DNA of 57,500 nucleotides. Origin: Anthocerotibacter panamensis C109. GTDB taxonomy: Bacteria; Cyanobacteriota; Cyanobacteriia; Gloeobacterales; Anthocerotibacteraceae. The DNA is taken from contig NZ_CP062698.1 of assembly GCF_018389385.1 (NCBI RefSeq), positions 375,001 to 432,500 on the forward strand, in the 5' to 3' direction. Positions 20,337-29,378 of this stretch are shown piece by piece. The notes under the pieces were generated by a model. The model had not been told where the DNA came from, searched no databases, and saw only the letters and a list, made by a program, of their open reading frames with translations. The position numbers and the translations under genes were made by a program. Positions within the stretch are counted from its first letter, which is position 1; each line of letters begins with the position of its first letter.

Positions 20337-23132
20337 CTAAGAAACGGGATACAGCGGGCGGATCAGGCGCTCTAGCGCCGCAAGTAGGTCTGGCTCCCGA
20401 AACGGTTTAACAAAGTAGGCTGACGCCCCCAACTCCATAGCCAATTGACGGTGCTTATCGCTCCCTCGGGAGGTGAGCATGGCTACAGGGAGATCTTTTA
20501 ATTGAGGGTCGCGGCGGGCCTGGGCCAAAAAGCCGTACCCATCGAGTCGAGGCATCTCGATATCACAGACTACAGCCTCGACTCGGAGTCCAGCAGTCAG
20601 TTTCTCTAGGGCATCCTGGCCGTCTCTGGCCTCGATGGTACGGTAGCCACCTTTCTCCAAAGTCAAGGCCAAGAAGCGGCGGACGTTGATCGAATCATCG
20701 ACGATGAGCACGGTGTCTTGAGCACTAGTGGGGTATTCCACCTCAAGGCGGGGCGTTACTGGAGTGATGTGTTGGCTGGCCCAAGCAAAGAGTTCAGGAA
20801 CGCTCACGAGGGGTACCACCTGACCATCCCCGAGGATCGTTGTGCCGCTGAAGCCCGGAGGCATCTCCAGGGGACCTTCGACAGGCCGCACGGCAACCTC
20901 GCGTTCCCCCCAACAGCGGTCGATCGTGATACAGGCCAGTTCATTGCCCTGACTGAGTACGAGGAGTGCCGGAGCACTCAAAATAGGGGGGTCATCGGTG
21001 TCTGCGCGGGGCGTAGAGCGCTCTGCAAAATCGAGCCAGTCCTGAGCCCGGATGTGGGGGACCATATGACCCTCCCAGGGAAGGACATCCCCGCGTGTCG
21101 TCGGAATCACCCCAGCCCCGGAGCCGACGAGAAGCATCTGTTCGATGGTGGTCGTGGGGACGGCCATGAGCAGGTTCTGGCTCTCGACGAGTAACACGCG
21201 CAGGACCGATAGGGTCAGAGGCAGGGTCAGGGTAAAAGTCGTCCCGCTGCCCGCCACGGTTTCTACGGTGACTTGCCCACGCACTTTGGCGAGGTTGGTG
21301 CGGACCACATCGAGCCCCACGCCTCGGCCTGAGAGCGTTGTGACCTGGGAAGCGGTGCTGAAGCCCGGTTCAAAAATCAACTCCAGCAGTTCATGCTCTT
21401 GGGCTTGGGACAGTTGGTTGGTGTCTAACCCCAGGCGTACAGCTCGTTCCCGAATCCGGGTAAAGTCAATGCCGCCTCCGTCATCGCTGAGGGTGATCAC
21501 CGTCTGACTGCCTCGCTGACTCGCCCGGATCTCGATCCGTCCCTGAGCCGGCTTGCCGCAGGTACGGCGGGTGGCAGCATCCTCTATTCCGTGGTCAAAG
21601 GCGTTACGCAGTAGATGTAACAGCGGATCGGCCAACGCCTCAAAAACAGTGCGGTCTACCAGCGTCGAACCGCCATAGACCTCCAGGGCTACCGGTTTGG
21701 CAAACTGGACCGACAGGTCGCGGATGACCCGAGGAAAGCGCTCCACCAAGTCCGAGAGGGGCCGCATTCTGGCCTGCATCAGATTTTTCTGGAGCATCCG
21801 GGCGGTGCGGGTGACTTCAAAAGAAGTATCCTCTGCATCTTTCAGGGTGAGGTCCAAATCTCCGGTCAACTCCTGGACCCAGACAATGGTCTCCATCACT
21901 TCCTGCCAGAGCAGGTGCAAGTCGCCATAGCGGTCCAGTTCTAAAAGGTCAAATCCTTCGCGCAACAGAGGACCCAGTGCAAAACCGTTGGGCTGGATAG
22001 CTTCCTGGTCGTAGGCAGTGCGCAGGCGGAGGTTCACCTGCTCCAAGTCGCGGACGCGATTGCCTAAGCCAGTGACCTGGGCACGTAAGCGCTTGAGATA
22101 GACTTCCAACCCGCTGCGACCAATAGTCAGCTCCCCGCTCAGGTTGTCGAGTTCATCGAGCCTGCGCACAGGTACCCGCAGGCTGGCCTCTACGGCTGTC
22201 ACGGGGGGCTGGGCGGCCTCGACACTGGTCAGAGAGACCATTTCCGGTGGGAGGGGCAGCACGGTTTCTTCGGGCAGACCAAATTCACGCAGCAGAATAT
22301 CTTCTAGGACCAGACCCGGCAGCGGCTCACTGGTGGAGAGCGGCTCACTGATGGAGAGTAGCTCGGCTTCGAGGGCGGGGGCAGTTTGCTCGTAGCCTCC
22401 TGCCAGCACCTGCATTTGCGCAGTCCGCCACTGCTCTAGCGCCTGATAGGCCAACTCGGGGAGGTCAGTGGATTGGGCCTCGATCTGGGCGGTGATCGAA
22501 CGGCATAGGTCCGCGAAGGGAACCAAGTCCAGCATATCTCCCAGACCGGCCAATTCCTGGGCCAGGAGGCTCAGTTCGGTGTCTAGACAGGGGTAGTCTG
22601 GTTGGGCCAGGACCCCTTCTAGCCGTTGTAGACAGCCTTCCACCTCAGTTTCAAAAAGTAGGCGAATGAGGTCCGTTCCCTGTTCATCCTGCGACAGGAG
22701 TATGGCCTCATCCTCAGGCTGCACCGTCCCCAGCCGCACCAAGAGTTGGTCGATGACCGGTTGGCTATGGCTAAGCAACCAAGGCTCATCCACCGGGAGG
22801 TCCTGTTGGGTACGGGCGATGATCTGGCGCATACAGTCCACGCCTTGGAGGAGGAGCCCTTCGAGGTGCGCGTCTATAGCAGGACGGCGTGCCCGCAGGA
22901 CCTTGAAGAAGTCTTCCAGACTGTGGGCAGTGCTGCTCAGGGCCTCATACTGCATCATCCCTGCCCCGCCCTTGATCGAATGGACGGCCCGCAGCGCTTG
23001 ATCTAGCCGTTGCGGGTCTACGCCGGTCGTTTCGAGCCCCAGGAGCACTCCTTCGACTTCGGTCAGGTACTGCTGGGCTTCTTCCAGGAACTGCCTGCGG
23101 ACCTCCTGTTCTCGTTCGATGAGGCTAGCCAT
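20337..23132 (-). CDS. Hybrid CheA histidine kinase with receiver domain (PilL-like)
   Basis: A 931-residue kinase. The Hpt domain at the N-terminus carries the phospho-accepting His in AVHSIKGGAGMM. After a linker come the dimerisation helices, then the ATPase with N box LRNAFDHGIED, G1 box DDGGGIDFTRIRERA and G2 box GRGVGLDVVRTNL. A CheW-like domain follows, and finally a receiver (VLIVDDSINVRRFLA, phospho-acceptor in CDIEMPRLDGYGF, FVKPF). This CheA-REC layout is that of cyanobacterial PilL/Hik proteins that control type IV pilus motility. I use the ATG at 23132 (MASLIEREQE), five bases after the receptor gene stop. The longer frame reads into that gene. Confidence 0.95.
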   Translation of the reverse strand: MASLIEREQEVRRQFLEEAQQYLTEVEGVLLGLETTGVDPQRLDQALRAVHSIKGGAGMMQYEALSSTAHSLEDFFKVLRARRPAIDAHLEGLLLQGVDCMRQIIARTQQDLPVDEPWLLSHSQPVIDQLLVRLGTVQPEDEAILLSQDEQGTDLIRLLFETEVEGCLQRLEGVLAQPDYPCLDTELSLLAQELAGLGDMLDLVPFADLCRSITAQIEAQSTDLPELAYQALEQWRTAQMQVLAGGYEQTAPALEAELLSISEPLSTSEPLPGLVLEDILLREFGLPEETVLPLPPEMVSLTSVEAAQPPVTAVEASLRVPVRRLDELDNLSGELTIGRSGLEVYLKRLRAQVTGLGNRVRDLEQVNLRLRTAYDQEAIQPNGFALGPLLREGFDLLELDRYGDLHLLWQEVMETIVWVQELTGDLDLTLKDAEDTSFEVTRTARMLQKNLMQARMRPLSDLVERFPRVIRDLSVQFAKPVALEVYGGSTLVDRTVFEALADPLLHLLRNAFDHGIEDAATRRTCGKPAQGRIEIRASQRGSQTVITLSDDGGGIDFTRIRERAVRLGLDTNQLSQAQEHELLELIFEPGFSTASQVTTLSGRGVGLDVVRTNLAKVRGQVTVETVAGSGTTFTLTLPLTLSVLRVLLVESQNLLMAVPTTTIEQMLLVGSGAGVIPTTRGDVLPWEGHMVPHIRAQDWLDFAERSTPRADTDDPPILSAPALLVLSQGNELACITIDRCWGEREVAVRPVEGPLEMPPGFSGTTILGDGQVVPLVSVPELFAWASQHITPVTPRLEVEYPTSAQDTVLIVDDSINVRRFLALTLEKGGYRTIEARDGQDALEKLTAGLRVEAVVCDIEMPRLDGYGFLAQARRDPQLKDLPVAMLTSRGSDKHRQLAMELGASAYFVKPFREPDLLAALERLIRPLYPVS

Positions 23133-23136
23133 AGCC

Positions 23137-25866
23137 TTAGGCCCCCGCGCCGACTTTAAAGACTTCCACCGACTGTTGGAGCTGACGAGCAACCTGCACC
23201 GTCTCTTGCAGGGCTCCAGAGACTTGGCGGGAAGTGTCGGAAGTGCGCCCGGAAACTTGGGCGACAGCCTGCATCAGGGCTGTTACTGTCTGGGAGGTAC
23301 TGGCCTGTGAGACGGTAGCCGCTGAGATCGATTGCACCAACTGGTCGATCTGGCGGGAGACCGAACGGATCTGCTCCAGACTGCGCTTGGCATCTTCGAC
23401 GAGGCGCGTACCCTCGACGACCTGGGTAGTACCCAATTCCATCGCCCGGACGACCTCACTGGTCTCAGCCTGGATGCTCTCGACAATCTGCTCAATCTCG
23501 CGGGTGGCGGCGGCGGACTGGGCAGCCAAGGCTCCGACTTCCTCGGCGACGACCGCGAAGCCCCGGCCTTCTTCCCCGGCGCGGGCGGCCTCAATACTGG
23601 CGTTGATGGCGAGTAGGTTGGTTTGCAGGGCGATCTGGTTGATCAGAGAAACGACTTTCGAGATTTTCTGGGAAGACTCCCCGAGGCGCTTAACTTTTTT
23701 GGCTGTCTCAGCGACGGTTTCGCGCAGGTTGAGAATCCCTTCGACCGTGCGGTCCATGGCTGCGCCCCCTTCCTCTGCGGTGGCCGAAGCATTCCGGGCG
23801 ACTTCAGCGGCCTGACGGGCGCTCTGGGACACTTCCTGGATCGAGCGGGTCATCCCTTCCACCGAATCGAGGGTCAGGCTGATTTCGTCGGCCTGCCGCA
23901 GCGCTTCTTCGGACAGTTGGCGGATGGATGCTTCGTTGGCTCCCAAGGAGATGTTGACCTGACTGGTGGCGGTTTTTACCTGGGTAACGATAGTCCGCAA
24001 GCTCTCGATGATGGCGTTGAAAAAGTCCGCGACCGTGCCCATTTCCCCGGCAGTGATGTTGGCGCGAACCGTGAGGTCGCCGCTTGCGGCTCCTTCGACT
24101 TCACCCAACAGGTTGATCAACTGACGCTGGAGCTGTTCTTTTTGCTGGCGCTGGTCCTGGGCGTTCTGTTCGGCGGAGGTCCGGGCTACTTCTGTCTGGT
24201 TGAGCAGGTTCTGGATCTGGTCAGCCATGCGGTTGATGTTGCTCCCCAACTCTTCGAGTTCGCCGCTCTCCTCGACAGTTATCCGCGAATCGAGTTCGCC
24301 TTGGGTTAGTTTTTCGACCCCGCCCAACAGTTCGTTCAACTGACGTTGGAGCGACTCACGCTGGCGGCGCTGGTCTTCGGCATTGGCTTCAGCGGAGGTC
24401 CGGGCCAACTCTTGCTGGCTGAGTAGCCCCTGGATCTGGTCGGCCATCTGGTTGATGTTGGCCCCGAGGACGCCGAGTTCGTCCGTGCCTTCGACGGCCA
24501 TCCGGGTCTCAAGTTCCCCCTGACTAAGCTTCTGCACGGCTACTGTAGCGGCGAGAATCGGTCGGGTACCTCGGTTGGAGAGGTAGGCTGCCAGGAAGCC
24601 GACGAGGAGGGCGGTGACCCCGGTTCCGAGCAACAAGTTGAGCAGCAATTGGCGCTGAGCAGCATAGGCGACGGAAGTTTCTGTGAGGAGGACTGTGCTC
24701 CAATTGAGCGGCGGCAAGCCTGGGATGTTGGCAATCGGGGCGTAGGTCACCAGTTGCTCTTGGTTATCCTTCGCTCCGACGGCAGTCATAGTTGTGGGCT
24801 TGCGCTGGTCCACGGTGGAGACCAGAGATGGGAGGTCCGTCAATAAGCCTTGATCGGAAAGGGCTGGGTTTTTACTGATGAAGGCTTGCTGGGTGTTATT
24901 GATTAGGGCGTATTGGTCCTTGCCATCCGCGCCATAATTTTTGATGACGTTTTCTAGAAATTCGACAGTGAAGCGGGCGCGGACAATAAAAAGCGTTTTG
25001 CCGGTCGCAAGGTCCTTGATGGGGGCTGCTGTGTGCAAACTAAATACCCCGGTAGATTTAGCGTTACGCGGCTGGGCGATAGCGGGCTTATCCGTCTTGA
25101 GGACTTCCTGGAAGTAGTCGCGGTTTTTGTGGTTGTCGAGGCGGGGACCTTTGGTCTGGACGAGCGGGGTTCCATTGAGGTCATAGACAGCAATACTGTT
25201 ATAGAGGCCCTTGGAGTTGGCTACGATCTGTTCCAGACGGTCCGTCTTCTGCTGGAGCGTCGTAGCAGCTCGCGACTGTGGATTTCGGAAGATGTCCAAG
25301 CTAGCCATATCCTGAATGTCTTGGTAGCGCTCTAGCATGAAACGGTCTACCTTGTCGGACAGGTCATTCGCTCGCCCCTGTTTCTCCTGGATGACCTGCT
25401 GGGTGATGGTCTGGTTGGCGAAATAATAAGAGATTGAACCAATTGCCAATACGGGTAAAGTACCGATGGCAATCGCTAGGGCGGTAGCCTTGGTCCTGAG
25501 GCTGATCCCCGCCAATTGGGCCGGGGGCTGGAGAGGCAAAACTGATTCTGGGACTACAGGAGTGAGCGGTGAGCGAGCCCGAGGCGTTTGGATCGCCTGA
25601 CCATTGGTTTTGGGGCGGGTGCCTAGTTGGACGAGGGCATTGCGGGCAGTCTCGGCCAGTTTGGGGTCCTTGGCTAGGCGTAGCGCTTCTTGGAACTGAA
25701 CCCGCGCCTCCTCGGGGTAGCCCCCGTCCTGGAGCGCCGAGCCCAGCAAAAGTCGCGTCTGGGCATCCTGCGTGTCACGGGCAACGAGATCGCCCAGCCG
25801 TTGGATGGCTTCCTCGTATCGGCCCTGTTGATAGGCACGACGGGCTTGATCGAATTGAATGGTCAT
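23137..25866 (-). CDS. Methyl-accepting chemotaxis protein with TPR, Cache and HAMP domains (PilJ-like)
   Basis: A 909-residue receptor. Unusually, the N-terminal 85 residues are TPR-like ([37 protein letters not shown]) and cytoplasmic. A transmembrane segment follows near 145, then a periplasmic Cache-type sensor to about 395 and a second transmembrane segment near 415. Three HAMP or HAMP-like units come next, two of them close copies ([14 protein letters not shown]...[10 protein letters not shown] and [14 protein letters not shown]...[10 protein letters not shown]). The signalling hairpin carries the conserved tip [20 protein letters not shown]. It would relay a pilus or environmental signal to the CheA encoded just downstream. 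The gene lies 29 bp after the PilI-like CheW gene. Confidence 0.94.
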   Translation of the reverse strand: MTIQFDQARRAYQQGRYEEAIQRLGDLVARDTQDAQTRLLLGSALQDGGYPEEARVQFQEALRLAKDPKLAETARNALVQLGTRPKTNGQAIQTPRARSPLTPVVPESVLPLQPPAQLAGISLRTKATALAIAIGTLPVLAIGSISYYFANQTITQQVIQEKQGRANDLSDKVDRFMLERYQDIQDMASLDIFRNPQSRAATTLQQKTDRLEQIVANSKGLYNSIAVYDLNGTPLVQTKGPRLDNHKNRDYFQEVLKTDKPAIAQPRNAKSTGVFSLHTAAPIKDLATGKTLFIVRARFTVEFLENVIKNYGADGKDQYALINNTQQAFISKNPALSDQGLLTDLPSLVSTVDQRKPTTMTAVGAKDNQEQLVTYAPIANIPGLPPLNWSTVLLTETSVAYAAQRQLLLNLLLGTGVTALLVGFLAAYLSNRGTRPILAATVAVQKLSQGELETRMAVEGTDELGVLGANINQMADQIQGLLSQQELARTSAEANAEDQRRQRESLQRQLNELLGGVEKLTQGELDSRITVEESGELEELGSNINRMADQIQNLLNQTEVARTSAEQNAQDQRQQKEQLQRQLINLLGEVEGAASGDLTVRANITAGEMGTVADFFNAIIESLRTIVTQVKTATSQVNISLGANEASIRQLSEEALRQADEISLTLDSVEGMTRSIQEVSQSARQAAEVARNASATAEEGGAAMDRTVEGILNLRETVAETAKKVKRLGESSQKISKVVSLINQIALQTNLLAINASIEAARAGEEGRGFAVVAEEVGALAAQSAAATREIEQIVESIQAETSEVVRAMELGTTQVVEGTRLVEDAKRSLEQIRSVSRQIDQLVQSISAATVSQASTSQTVTALMQAVAQVSGRTSDTSRQVSGALQETVQVARQLQQSVEVFKVGAGA

Positions 25867-25895
25867 AGCTCACTCCTGTTGTAGAGACTGGATTC

Positions 25896-26369
25896 CTAAC
25901 TACGAATCTGAAGACAAGACTGCACCAGCGCTTGGGTATCGAGCACCGTACAGATCAAGTCAGGCTGGATCATGGCATAGCCAAGCAGATAGGGGGTCGC
26001 AGCATTCGCTCCCCAGGAATTTTGAATCGCTTCGGGTGCCAGCCGTAGCACCCCTTTGACTGTGGGTACGGCCAACCCCAAAGCCTGCCCTTCACTACGG
26101 ACGGCGACCACGGTGTAGTTTTGGGTCGGGCGAGCCAGAGGTTCCAGACCAATGAGCCCAGACAGGTCTATTAGCCACCAGGCGCGGCTGTTGCGGCTGA
26201 AGAGTCCTAGGACGTGAGCAGGCATTCGGGGCATAGGGGTCACCCGGCGTGCTCGGAGGGTGACCACCTGTTCAACAGCGTCCATAGCCAGGGCTACCGT
26301 ACTCTGAGAGGCCAGTTGCACGCTGAGGTAGGGGCGGGCTCCGACCCGCTCGGACGCAGCCTGCGCCAT
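25896..26369 (-). CDS. CheW-domain protein (PilI-like)
   Basis: A 157-residue CheW domain (YLSVQLASQSTVALAMDAVEQVVTLR, LGLFSRNSRAWWLIDLSGLIG, TVVAVRSEGQALGLAVPTVKGVLRL). Its ATG follows the stop of the preceding response regulator with no gap. Order and content match the pilG-pilH-pilI-pilJ-pilL arrangement of cyanobacterial and pseudomonad twitching-motility systems, so a PilI role between receptor and kinase is inferred. Confidence 0.9.
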   Translation of the reverse strand: MAQAASERVGARPYLSVQLASQSTVALAMDAVEQVVTLRARRVTPMPRMPAHVLGLFSRNSRAWWLIDLSGLIGLEPLARPTQNYTVVAVRSEGQALGLAVPTVKGVLRLAPEAIQNSWGANAATPYLLGYAMIQPDLICTVLDTQALVQSCLQIRS

Positions 26370-26732
26370 TTAGTCCACCACCGACCGGACCGCGCGGACG
26401 AGTTGTTCGCGGGTAAAGGGCTTGGTCATGTAGACATCCACCCCCTGCTTCATGCCCCAAAGACGGTCGATCTCCTGATTTTTAGAAGTGCAGATCACAA
26501 TGGGTAACTTCTCGGTGGCAGGGTTGCGCTTAAGGGAGCGGCATAGCTCAAACCCGCTCATCCCCGGCATCACCACATCGGCTACAATGGCGTCGGGTTT
26601 TTGCTGGATCGCCTTGTCCAGAGCTTCTTGGGCGTTGGTGGCGTTGATGACGGTGTAGCCGCCCTCGCGCAGATAATCGCTCATCAACATCAGTTCCGAC
26701 GGGGTGTCATCAACAACGAGGACCGTACTCAT
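26370..26732 (-). CDS. CheY-like response regulator (PilH-like)
   Basis: A 120-residue stand-alone receiver. It begins STVLVVDDTPSELMLMSDYL, with the acidic pair. The phospho-acceptor Asp is in AIVADVVMPGMSGFELC, the switch Thr/Ser in ICTSKN, and the Lys in YMTKPF. The ATG at 26732 is preceded by AAGAAGGGA; a longer frame overlapping the upstream gene is not needed. No output domain is present, so it acts by protein contact, presumably on the pilus motor or as a phosphate sink. Confidence 0.92.
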   Translation of the reverse strand: MSTVLVVDDTPSELMLMSDYLREGGYTVINATNAQEALDKAIQQKPDAIVADVVMPGMSGFELCRSLKRNPATEKLPIVICTSKNQEIDRLWGMKQGVDVYMTKPFTREQLVRAVRSVVD

Positions 26733-26766
26733 GCTTTTTTCCCTTCTTAATGTAGTCAGTGAACAA

Positions 26767-27954
26767 CTAAACAGCAAGATGGCGATGAACCATCTTGAGT
26801 AATCCCTCTTGGCTAAAGGGCTTGGTTAGGTAATCGGTCGCGCCCACCATAGTGGCTTTGGCGCGGTCCAGAAATCCGGTATTGCCCGTTACCATAACGA
26901 TGGGCGTCTTCTTGAAGAGAGGATTTTTGCGCAGTAAACGACACAGTTCATAGCCGTCCAATAGGGGCATGCCCACATCGAGCAAGATCAGTTCAGGCTT
27001 GAGGCGCACAATCTGCATCAGTGCTTTGAGCGGTTCATTGACCGCAATGACCTCAAACCCGGTATCTCCTAAGTAGCGGCGGATCTCGTTGGTGATCGTC
27101 GGACTGTCATCGATGCAGGCAATCGTGCAGGCAGGCTTGACCGGGGGCGCTATGGGCTGTAGCGGGAGCAGCCGGGGAAGTTGGTGGAAGGGCGGTTGGG
27201 GCTCGCGTAGGAGAATAACTTTTTCGCGGATGTAGGGCAGCAGGCTCTGAGCTAGTTTCAATTCGTCGTAATTGGTCTGTATGGCTAAGTGCCGAAAACT
27301 CAACCCCCTGAGATGAACTCGGAATTGTTGGTGCAACTCTGGCAGTTGCTTCTGGGGCGTGACGTGGCTGGTGAGGTAGAGCCGTTGGTAGGGGGACCAG
27401 ACCGGAGCCCCCAGCGCTCGCCACCCCCGGATCCGTTCCTGGCAGTAGGTGAGCAACGCCGATAATTCAAAGCTGTAGCCGGTTTGAGACAGATGCGTTT
27501 GGGGGCTAAAGACCACGGCCCCCTCGCTCACCAGTAGTAAAGACTCCAGGGCCTCACGGGTGAGCCGCTCACAGACCTCCAGAGCCTGCTCACGGGTCAA
27601 GTACTGCTGGCGCATCAGCCAGAGAAGCGCTTCATAGCCAACCCGCCCAGAGGCAGGTTCCTTCAATTTTTGGGCAAACAAGGTATTGATCAGGGGGCGG
27701 ACTTCCTCAGCCAGGACCGAACCAGGACCGCCTTGGCGCTGTAGCTGCTCCCCTAGCCGCACCAGCGGTTCAAGATCATGGGTGACATAGATAACCCTGC
27801 CCTGCTCAAAAACAACCAGCCAATTAACACCATTGCTGGCTACCCACAGACTGCCAGTGACCTGTTTTTCACAAAGCGTTCTTAATAAATCAACTGGGCT
27901 GACGCGTTGCGTCTGCTGGGGAATCAGGGAGTTAGGGGGAGCGCTCATTCTCAT
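26767..27954 (-). CDS. PatA-type response regulator: DUF4388-like domain plus receiver (PilG-like)
   Basis: A 395-residue protein. The N-terminal part (VDLLRTLCEKQVTGSLWVAS...VVFEQGRVIYVTHDL) resembles the DUF4388/PatAN domain. A helical middle follows, and then a receiver domain begins ACIACIDDSPTITNEIRRYL-like, with the phospho-acceptor in LILLDVGMPLLDGYELC and the YLTKPF lysine. This architecture is typical of cyanobacterial PatA/PilG regulators in pilus and phototaxis operons. It is the first gene of the six-gene cluster, whose promoter must lie in the gene-poor stretch upstream. Start codon choice between two nearby ATGs (27954 and 27948) is open. Confidence 0.9.
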   Translation of the reverse strand: MRMSAPPNSLIPQQTQRVSPVDLLRTLCEKQVTGSLWVASNGVNWLVVFEQGRVIYVTHDLEPLVRLGEQLQRQGGPGSVLAEEVRPLINTLFAQKLKEPASGRVGYEALLWLMRQQYLTREQALEVCERLTREALESLLLVSEGAVVFSPQTHLSQTGYSFELSALLTYCQERIRGWRALGAPVWSPYQRLYLTSHVTPQKQLPELHQQFRVHLRGLSFRHLAIQTNYDELKLAQSLLPYIREKVILLREPQPPFHQLPRLLPLQPIAPPVKPACTIACIDDSPTITNEIRRYLGDTGFEVIAVNEPLKALMQIVRLKPELILLDVGMPLLDGYELCRLLRKNPLFKKTPIVMVTGNTGFLDRAKATMVGATDYLTKPFSQEGLLKMVHRHLAV

Positions 27955-28885
27955 CGGGGAATTTGGGGATCAGGAGTGTCGGCGGGTCCCAACCATAATA
28001 AACAAGATTTATGAAATTTCGTGGTCCCTTTCTTCAGTACTTCTACGAGGTGTACAGACAAAAGTGCAGCAAAATCCGTATATTTGTGGACCTTTGAACC
28101 CATCTAATCAAAGATGGCTCAAATCAGGAATATCTATGGGAATTATCAATTTGTATCTAAGCATACTTACAGGCAGTAAAGTTTGTACTCCGCATCCCTC
28201 TAGATCTGTCGCTATTATACGTAACACCAACAAAAATTCTAGTTTCAGGGGTGTGGATCGATACGTAATTACTAGCCTGCAAGAAGATTATTGCTACATT
28301 CGGCATGGTTTTGGTGAAAGGTTAAGCCCTTAGAGCCCAGGATTAGGCTCCAGCGACCAGCCCCTCCTGCCTAGTCTGACCAAAATGATGGAGAAATGCG
28401 TGTCTTCACCTAATCAAGCTTTCATGGTTCGTCCGTGTAACCACACAATCCTTGCTTTTTGTCCAGCGTATGCATCTAAGGTAAACAGCTTACTCAGGAA
28501 GCACTGCATCCCATATTTTGTATTCGATTTTACTATTTGTGGCCAAAATGTAAGATTTTCTTGGTACTTTTACGGACTATATCACCCAAAAAATCTGCAA
28601 CATACGACTATTCCCATGTATTTACTTAGAAGAAATTACTCATTGGCTGATTTTGTAAACGTTGGCTAGAGTTTGGATTACTTCGGGGTCGAACAATTTA
28701 GCTGTTTTCCCTGAAGCTTCCCGTCCACCCTTAATTCAGAGCCCCCCCGTATGCCATGACTCTTTCGTAGGTGGTAGCTTCGCTTAACGACAAGAGCTGA
28801 ACTTGATCTCTGAGCCGTTTTCGATAAGTAGCCACCAAACCCGGTGCGCTACTCTGTCTTACTCCCCAAACAAAGAGGTGCCCTT
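27955..28885. other. Gene-poor AT-rich stretch with a possible gene remnant
   Basis: About 930 bp without a supported gene, lower in GC than both sides. Plus-strand frames of 166 and 94 codons exist but have no ribosome-binding site and no recognisable motif. On the minus strand, about 28884 to 28737 is an open frame with protein-like composition (LVATYRKRLRDQVQLLSLSE, then ATTYERVMAYGG) ending in TAA but lacking a start, so it may be the tail of a decayed gene. The promoter of the pilus chemosensory operon should lie near 27960-28050, but no clear boxes were found. Confidence 0.45.
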
Positions 28886-29290
28886 ATGTATCCATTCCAC
28901 CTTTCTCTTTTTGTCAATAGCCTCAAGGAGGCTCAGCAGTTCTATGTTGGTATTCTGGGATTAAAAGAACGCCGTAGTTCACCTAAGGCGATCCATGTTG
29001 ATTTCTTTGGTCATCAGTTGACGCTTTCTTTGAATGAGGGGTACGATGTCCTCTCCAAGTTAGAAAATAACCCTGAAGCAGTCCCTTGCCCTCACTTTGG
29101 CGCGGTTCTACCTGAAAATGCTTGGCTGGAAGTAAAGCACAAGCTGATCGACCACGGAGTTGATTTTGTGGTCGAGCCTCAGGTCCGCTTCAACGGCAAG
29201 AAATGGGAGCAAGGGGTTATGTTCGTCCACGATCCTTCGGGTAACTCGATTGAACTGAAGTACTACCCAGGAAGTGAGGACTGGTTCTAA
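28886..29290 (+). CDS. VOC-superfamily (glyoxalase/bleomycin-resistance fold) protein
   Basis: A 134-residue single VOC domain. The two beta-alpha-beta-beta-beta modules are visible: PFHLSLFVNSLKEAQQFYVGILGLKERR, with a potential metal-binding His in the first strand, and GVMFVHDPSGNSIELKYY, with the C-terminal Glu ligand. The HVDFFGHQLTLSL segment is close to the ArsI/CadI-like and fosfomycin-resistance-like VOC subgroups, but the Cys residues of ArsI are not evident. The ATG at 28886 has AGAGGTG just upstream; an upstream ATG at 28844 does not. Substrate unknown. It precedes the large oxidase by 88 bp on the same strand. Confidence 0.85.
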   Translation: MYPFHLSLFVNSLKEAQQFYVGILGLKERRSSPKAIHVDFFGHQLTLSLNEGYDVLSKLENNPEAVPCPHFGAVLPENAWLEVKHKLIDHGVDFVVEPQVRFNGKKWEQGVMFVHDPSGNSIELKYYPGSEDWF

Positions 29291-29378
29291 GCTGGGATGA
29301 CTGGTTCTGACGCGGGCGAGAGGCGGAGTCTATCACCCGCCTCCGTCTCGCCTCCTGTCCAAGCATTGAGGACTTGCA

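Noticed and set aside
28385-28669. 94-codon plus-strand frame
   Set aside because: There is no ribosome-binding site, it is Cys- and Tyr-rich with no motif, and it lies in AT-rich non-coding DNA.
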